Made by a program: the position numbers and the translations under genes. From Clostridiales bacterium UBA3705 (lineage in GTDB: Bacteria; Bacillota_A; Clostridia; Oscillospirales; Oscillospiraceae), in assembly GCA_002372735.1 (NCBI GenBank), contig DFIE01000185.1:1-9550 (forward strand): a stretch of DNA of 9,550 nt. Reading direction: 5' to 3'. This document shows, piece after piece, positions 6,332 to 9,550 of the stretch; position 1 is the first letter of the stretch, and each line of letters begins with the position of its first letter. The notes beneath the pieces are model-generated. The model was not told where the DNA came from. It searched no databases and saw nothing but the letters and a program-made list of their open reading frames with translations.

Positions 6332-6360
6332 ATTATATCGCGTTTTTTTGCAAAAGGCAA
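6332..6360 (-). promoter_or_regulatory. Predicted sigma-A promoter of the methyltransferase-kinase operon
   Basis: Leftward -10 TATAAT at 6337-6332, 17-bp spacer, -35 TTGCCT at 6360-6355. The spacer carries an A-rich run. It lies 30 bp from the methyltransferase start codon and is back to back with the NfeD promoter, the two -35 boxes being 24 bp apart. Confidence 0.75.
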
Positions 6361-6384
6361 CGGCAAAGTGCTTAATCATTTCCA

Positions 6385-6413
6385 TTGACAACATAATCTT
6401 TTTGTCGTATGAT
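6385..6413 (+). promoter_or_regulatory. Sigma-A promoter of the nfeD-slipin operon
   Basis: Perfect TTGACA at 6385-6390, 17-bp spacer, TATGAT at 6408-6413. The start point is expected near 6420, leaving a ~23-nt leader that holds AAAGGAGG (6426-6433) 9 nt before the ATG. The leader is too short for a riboswitch. Confidence 0.88.
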
Positions 6414-6442
6414 GAATCTGGAGAGAAAGGAGGAATCGAGAA

Positions 6443-6889
6443 ATGGACATTTTGCTCTGGGCCATCGCGGCGGTGATCTTTCTGGCGGTGGAATTCGGAA
6501 CAGTGGCTCTGGTCAGCGTCTGGTTTGCAGGCGGCAGTCTGGCGGCCCTGGTGGCGGCGGTATTCGGCGCCCCGGCGTGGCTGCAGATTCTGCTGTTTGC
6601 CCTGGTATCTGTGGCGCTGCTGTTGCTGCTCCGGCCCTTCCTCAAGCGCTATGTAGACCCCCTCAAGACCAAAACCAACGTAGATGCCCTGTCCGGCCGG
6701 CGCGCCCTGGTGACCGAAGAAATCGACAATCTTCACGGCACCGGCACCATCAAGCTGGAGGGCAAGCTCTGGACCGCCCGCTCCACTGACGACACGGTCA
6801 TCCCGGCCGGCGCCGTGGTGGTGGTGCAGCGGGTCGAGGGCGTCAAGGCCATGGTCCTGCCCGAACCGGCTGCCGCGTCCGTATCCTGA
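6443..6889 (+). CDS. Short NfeD-family membrane protein, slipin partner
   Basis: 148-residue short-form NfeD protein. Hydrophobic segments at about 4-24, 25-43 and 46-64 anchor it, and a beta-rich soluble domain (about 78-142, with SGRRALV, GTGTIKLEGKLWTA and GAVVVVQRVEGVKAMV) has the OB-fold pattern typical of NfeD C-domains. The protease domain of long NfeD proteins is absent, so this is the YbbJ-like form that pairs with slipins. In E. coli the neighbouring YbbJ and QmcA form such a pair. Here the SPFH partner starts 53 bp downstream on the same strand, supporting a joint membrane complex. The ribosome site AAAGGAGG is near consensus. Function beyond complex formation is not settled for the family. 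Confidence 0.9.
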   Translation: MDILLWAIAAVIFLAVEFGTVALVSVWFAGGSLAALVAAVFGAPAWLQILLFALVSVALLLLLRPFLKRYVDPLKTKTNVDALSGRRALVTEEIDNLHGTGTIKLEGKLWTARSTDDTVIPAGAVVVVQRVEGVKAMVLPEPAAASVS

Positions 6890-6942
6890 ATCCGAAGCTT
6901 TGTCAATCTGATGCACAACTACAATCAATAAGGAGGTACCCC

Positions 6943-7911
6943 ATGAAGCTTTCCGTACTCATGGCCCTGGCAATGGCCCGGACCAATCTCTTCCCCATTG
7001 TGCTGATCGCCGTGGTCATCCTTGCGGTGGTCCTGATCATCCTCAAGCACATCCATGTGGTCAAGCAGTCCCACGCATACGTCATTGAGCGCCTGGGCGC
7101 GTTCAAGACCGTCTGGGGTGTGGGCTTCCATGTGCTCACCCCGTTCCTGGACCGGATTGCCAAGAAGGTCTCCCTGAAGGAGCAGGTCCTGGACTATCCT
7201 CCCCAGCCCGTGATCACCAAGGACAACGTCACCATGCAGATCGACACCGTGGTCTACTTCCAGATCACTGACCCCAAGCTCTACACCTACGGCGTGGAGC
7301 AGCCCATGGTGGCCATGGAGACCCTTACCGCCACCACCCTGCGTAACATCATTGGCGACCTGGAGCTGGACCAGACCCTGACCTCCCGCGACGTCATCAA
7401 CACCAAAATGCGCGCCATCCTGGACGAGGTCACCGACCCCTGGGGCATCAAGGTCAACCGCGTAGAGCTGAAGAACATTCTGCCTCCTGCCGACATCCAG
7501 AACTCCATGGAAAAGCAGATGAAGGCCGAGCGTGACCGCCGCCAGGCCATCCTCCAGGCCGAGGGCCAGAAGCACTCCGCCATTCTGGTGGCCGAGGGCC
7601 AGAAGGAGTCCGCCATTCTGAAGGCCAGCGCCGAAAAGGAGGCTGCCATTCTGAAGGCCGAGGCCGAAAAGCAGGCTGCCATCCTCAAGGCCGAGGGCCA
7701 GGCCCAGGCCATCCTGGCCGTGCAGAAGGCCACTGCCGACGCCCTGAAGCTCTTGAACGAGGCCCATCCCAACGACCAGGTCATCAAGCTCAAGGCCCTG
7801 GAGGCCATGCAGAAGGTGGCCGACGGTCAGGCAACCAAGCTCATCATCCCCAGCGACCTGCAGGGTCTTGCCGGTCTGGCCGGCGGCCTGAAGGAGATCG
7901 TCAAAGACTAA
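6943..7911 (+). CDS. Slipin/QmcA-like SPFH membrane scaffold protein
   Basis: 322-residue SPFH protein of the paraslipin type (QmcA/YbbK-like), expected to oligomerise into membrane cages with the upstream NfeD. A single N-terminal hydrophobic segment (about 16-36) is followed by the SPFH domain (about 37-185). Family-typical stretches are ERLGAFKTVWGVGFHVLTPF (49-68), DNVTMQIDTVVYFQITDP (94-111) and PPADIQNSMEKQMKAERDRR (181-200). Residues 202-255 are five consecutive 11-residue AIL repeats, then a helical stretch and a C-terminal LAGLAGG tail. AGGAGG lies 6 nt before the ATG. Cotranscription with nfeD is likely because no terminator separates them. It differs clearly in sequence and topology from the prohibitin-like SPFH at 3281-4207, so it is not a recent duplicate. 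Confidence 0.93.
   Translation: MKLSVLMALAMARTNLFPIVLIAVVILAVVLIILKHIHVVKQSHAYVIERLGAFKTVWGVGFHVLTPFLDRIAKKVSLKEQVLDYPPQPVITKDNVTMQIDTVVYFQITDPKLYTYGVEQPMVAMETLTATTLRNIIGDLELDQTLTSRDVINTKMRAILDEVTDPWGIKVNRVELKNILPPADIQNSMEKQMKAERDRRQAILQAEGQKHSAILVAEGQKESAILKASAEKEAAILKAEAEKQAAILKAEGQAQAILAVQKATADALKLLNEAHPNDQVIKLKALEAMQKVADGQATKLIIPSDLQGLAGLAGGLKEIVKD
7546..7707 (+). repeat. Five 11-residue (33-bp) tandem repeats in the slipin coiled coil
   Basis: Units begin at 7546, 7579, 7612, 7645 and 7678, each starting Ala-Ile-Leu, followed by pieces such as QAEGQKHS, VAEGQKES, KASAEKEA and KAEAEKQA; the last is 10 residues. DNA identity between units is high (GCCATTCTGAAGGCCGAG variants). An 11-residue period suits a long, nearly straight helix or right-handed coiled coil, as expected for the wall of an SPFH cage. 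Confidence 0.85.
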
Positions 7912-7922
7912 ACTACCACTCC

Positions 7923-7953
7923 CAGGCGGGCGGTCCGGCCGCCCGCCTGTTTT
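7923..7953 (+). terminator. Hairpin with short U-run after the slipin gene
   Basis: Perfect 11-bp stem (7923-7933/7939-7949), loop TCCGG, followed by TTTT then C. The short U-run and the ribosome site of the next gene 4 nt later suggest incomplete termination, so the lipoprotein gene is probably expressed by read-through from the nfeD promoter at a reduced level. Confidence 0.7.
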
Positions 7954-7972
7954 CTGAAAGGAGCACCTGTCT

Positions 7973-8836
7973 ATGAAGCACCGCATTCTGGCTCTGGCCC
8001 TGGCTTTGGTGCTGCTGCTGGCCCTGGCCGGCTGCAGCCGGGAGGACCTGGGGGACGACCGGGCCCCCGCCCTGGTAGAGGCCCTTGCCGCCGGGGATGC
8101 CCAGGCCCTTACCGCCCTGTTCTACCCCGATTCCATCCGGCAGGAGCAGGTGGAGCAGGACCTGATCCCCCAGCTGCGGGACTACTGCCCCCTGGAGCCC
8201 GGGGCCTACCGACTGACCCGCACCAGCTGGCACGTCACCCGCAGCAGCCAGACCACCCGGATCGACGAGATCCATACCATTGAAACCGAGCAGGGGACCT
8301 ACCAGCTCACCACCACCTACACCCGGGACGAAAACGGCCAGGGCTTCACCAATCTGAACGTTGTCACCCAGGAGGAGCTGGCTGCCGCCACGGAGGTCAC
8401 CGGTACCCTGTCCACGGCGGGCAAAAACACTCCCCTGCAGTGGGCGGTGCTGGCCCTGTGGGCGGCAAGCGTTGGCCTGGTGGTGTTTGTGGTGATTGAC
8501 GTGATCCGCCGCCGGCCCATGTACTTCTGGGCCTGGCTGATCTGCAGCTTCCTGTTTGTAACGGTGGCCGTCCGGATCGGCAGCGGCTTCGGGGTGAACT
8601 TCTCTGCGGGCCTGCTCAGCCAGACCAACCTGCTGCAGAGCGCCTCCGGCACCACGCTGAACCTGGGCATCCCGGTGGTGGCCCTGGTCTATCTCTTCAT
8701 GCGCAACAGCCTGAAGCGGAAGGAGCCCGGCCAGAAGGACCCCACCTTTACCGAGGCCCTGTGGCAGTCCGTCCAGGGGGATCCCAACGCCGTGCCCGAC
8801 GACACGCCGGAGGAAAAAGATTCACCGGATACATAA
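7973..8836 (+). CDS. Predicted lipoprotein with three C-terminal membrane helices, family unrecognised
   Basis: 287 residues; I do not recognise the family. The N-terminus is a clear lipoprotein signal with lipobox LAGC (Cys21). Residues about 28-135 form a soluble extracytoplasmic domain starting with a helix (APALVEALAAGDAQALTALF) and followed by alternating strands, reminiscent of small NTF2-like or DUF4878-type lipoproteins; that likeness is only by eye. Then come hydrophobic segments at about 157-178, 183-201 and 229-243, separated by RRRP and a Gly/Ser-rich loop, and a polar acidic tail (250-287). A lipidated N-terminus joined to three transmembrane helices is uncommon. AAAGGAG precedes the ATG by 9 nt. 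It follows the slipin gene with only a leaky-looking hairpin between and has no visible promoter of its own, so it may belong to the slipin-NfeD system (inference). Confidence 0.85.
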   Translation: MKHRILALALALVLLLALAGCSREDLGDDRAPALVEALAAGDAQALTALFYPDSIRQEQVEQDLIPQLRDYCPLEPGAYRLTRTSWHVTRSSQTTRIDEIHTIETEQGTYQLTTTYTRDENGQGFTNLNVVTQEELAAATEVTGTLSTAGKNTPLQWAVLALWAASVGLVVFVVIDVIRRRPMYFWAWLICSFLFVTVAVRIGSGFGVNFSAGLLSQTNLLQSASGTTLNLGIPVVALVYLFMRNSLKRKEPGQKDPTFTEALWQSVQGDPNAVPDDTPEEKDSPDT

Positions 8837-8852
8837 AAATCCACATTTCCTG

Positions 8853-8881
8853 TTGACAATCCCACCCCGGTGTGGTAGAAT
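8853..8881 (+). promoter_or_regulatory. Sigma-A promoter of the T-box/trpB2 transcript
   Basis: Perfect TTGACA at 8853-8858, 17-bp spacer, TAGAAT at 8876-8881. The start is expected near 8888, just before T-box stem I. It begins 17 bp after the lipoprotein stop codon; no terminator is visible in that gap. Confidence 0.88.
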
Positions 8882-8888
8882 TCTCATA

Positions 8889-9162
8889 AACCGTTGAGGA
8901 AGAGTGAGTAAGCCGTCTTCCTTCCCTTGCAGAGAGCCGCGGCCGGTGGAATCGCGGCAGGGAGGTCTCGGCCGAATGGACTTCTGAGGGCGCGCGGAAA
9001 GGGCACCTGCCCGAGTATGCAAGCCGGAGCCGGACCCTCCGTCATCAAAGGCCGGCGTATGTTGGTACGCCAAAAAGTGGGCGTGATTTCACGTCAAGCC
9101 GGGTGGCACCGCAGGAGACAATCCTGTCCCAGCATTCTGATGAATGCTGGGGCAGTTTTTTT
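8889..9162 (+). ncRNA. Tryptophan T-box riboswitch leader
   Basis: Complete T-box leader. Stem I carries the AGUA turn (8907-8910) opposite the specifier loop GAAUGGA (8974-8980). The specifier codon is UGG (8977-8979), which pairs with the tRNA-Trp anticodon. The distal end has AGAGAG (8931-8936) and GGTGGAA (8945-8951), with stem 8936-8941/8953-8958. The conserved T-box GGGTGGCACCGC is at 9101-9112; its bulge UGGC (9104-9107) should pair with a GCCA tRNA end, fitting the G73 of bacterial tRNA-Trp. The antiterminator pairs GGG (9101-9103) and CAGG (9112-9115) with CCC (9128-9130) and CCTG (9123-9126). Those last bases are also the terminator 5' arm, so uncharged tRNA-Trp should switch the gene on. 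The downstream trpB-type gene agrees with the specificity. Confidence 0.95.
9124..9162 (+). terminator. T-box-controlled intrinsic terminator
   Basis: 14-bp stem (9124-9137/9142-9155, one G-U pair) with loop TGAT and seven T (9156-9162). Its 5' arm shares 9124-9130 with the antiterminator, giving the usual T-box choice between two structures. Confidence 0.93.
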
Positions 9163-9221
9163 ATTCCCCGGCCTTCCTCAGCAGCCAAGTCCAAAAAACA
9201 AACAGAAAGGAAGTCACCGCT

Positions 9222-9550
9222 ATGAACCAGATCCCCTACAAGATTTATCTCGAAGAATCCCAGATGCCCACCGCCTGGTACAATCTCCGCGCCGATATGA
9301 AGCAAAAGCCCGCCCCGCTGCTGAACCCCGGCACCGGCAAACCCATGACCGCCCAGGAGCTGTCCGGCGTCTTCTGCCAGGAGCTGGTCCGCCAGGAGCT
9401 GGACGACGACACTGCGTATTATCCCATCCCGGAGGAGATCCGCGCTTTTTATAAGATGTATCGCCCCTCGCCTCTGGTCCGGGCCTACTGCCTGGAGCAG
9501 AAGCTGCAGACCCCTGCCAGGATTTACTACAAGTTTGAGGGCAACAACAC
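9222..9550 (+). CDS. trpB: TrpB2-type tryptophan synthase beta chain, 5' part only
   Basis: 109 codons and two bases are visible before the window ends, with no stop. The protein begins with the long N-terminal region typical of TrpB2-type (TrpB-like) enzymes: PTAWYNLRADM (16-26), LLNPGTGKPM (33-42), IPEEIRAFYKMYRPSPLVRA (69-88) and TPARIYYKFEGNN (97-109). The last piece leads into the pyridoxal-phosphate lysine region that must lie beyond the edge. TrpB enzymes join indole and serine to make tryptophan. The TrpB2 form often acts without TrpA and may salvage indole, which would suit a gut bacterium (inference). AAAGGAAG precedes the ATG by 9 nt. The tryptophan T-box 60 bp upstream supports the assignment independently. 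Confidence 0.93.
   Translation, partial: MNQIPYKIYLEESQMPTAWYNLRADMKQKPAPLLNPGTGKPMTAQELSGVFCQELVRQELDDDTAYYPIPEEIRAFYKMYRPSPLVRAYCLEQKLQTPARIYYKFEGNN

Noticed and set aside
6900..6925. Possible promoter between nfeD and the slipin (TTGTCA/TACAAT)
   Set aside because: The 14-bp spacer is too short for a sigma-A promoter, and the genes look cotranscribed.
6925..7986. 353-codon leftward frame with LGLEDGSLLFGLGLQNGG-like repeats
   Set aside because: The repeats are simply the reverse reading of the slipin AIL repeats; it is not an independent repeat protein.
3281..8836. Defence or phage-resistance island built on the SPFH proteins
   Set aside because: No nuclease, NTPase, toxin or mobile element is nearby, and the genes are typical chromosomal membrane-maintenance genes.

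Overview
The window looks like chromosomal DNA of a GC-rich anaerobic Firmicute, most likely a gut Clostridia member of the Oscillospiraceae (Flavonifractor/Oscillibacter-like). Reasons: GC-rich codon use in every gene, AGGAGG-type ribosome sites, consensus sigma-A promoters, a Trp T-box, a Mn-type (yybP-ykoY) riboswitch, and palindromic GGCCGATG...CATCGGCC intergenic repeats. The genus is inference. All genes look like housekeeping or membrane-maintenance genes; I see no phage, transposon, CRISPR or defence hallmark.

Layout. 1-175: end of a tandem repeat array (76-bp period) with hairpin cores, the second core split by 20 nt. 195-236: terminator of a leftward two-gene operon made of an inositol-monophosphatase-family phosphatase (2942-2160) and an M3-type zinc peptidase lipoprotein (2163-259), joined by an ATGA overlap. 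2943-3280: divergent control region; rightwards it holds a consensus promoter, a yybP-ykoY Mn2+ aptamer and an overlapping intrinsic terminator, leading into a prohibitin-like SPFH membrane protein (3281-4207). 4223-4253: convergent hairpin. 6302-4267: leftward operon of a THUMP/RlmL-like RNA methyltransferase and a DagK/YegS-family lipid kinase, again with an ATGA overlap. 6303-6442: back-to-back promoters. 6443-7911: rightward NfeD plus slipin (QmcA-like SPFH) pair. 7973-8836: a lipoprotein with three C-terminal membrane helices and no recognised family. 8853-9162: promoter and complete tryptophan T-box leader. 9222-end: 5' part of a TrpB2-type tryptophan synthase beta gene, cut by the window edge.

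How it fits together. Two RNA switches dominate the regulation. The T-box has a UGG specifier and a UGGC bulge, both fitting tRNA-Trp, so trpB2 should be expressed when charged tRNA-Trp is scarce. The Mn2+ aptamer is more surprising because its downstream gene is not one of the usual Mn exporters or TerC proteins but an SPFH protein. The 3' strand of aptamer helix P1 is the same six bases as the outer 5' arm of the terminator, which predicts a Mn-ON antitermination switch. A second SPFH protein with its NfeD partner sits 2.7 kb away under a plain promoter, so the window carries two separate membrane-scaffold systems with different control.
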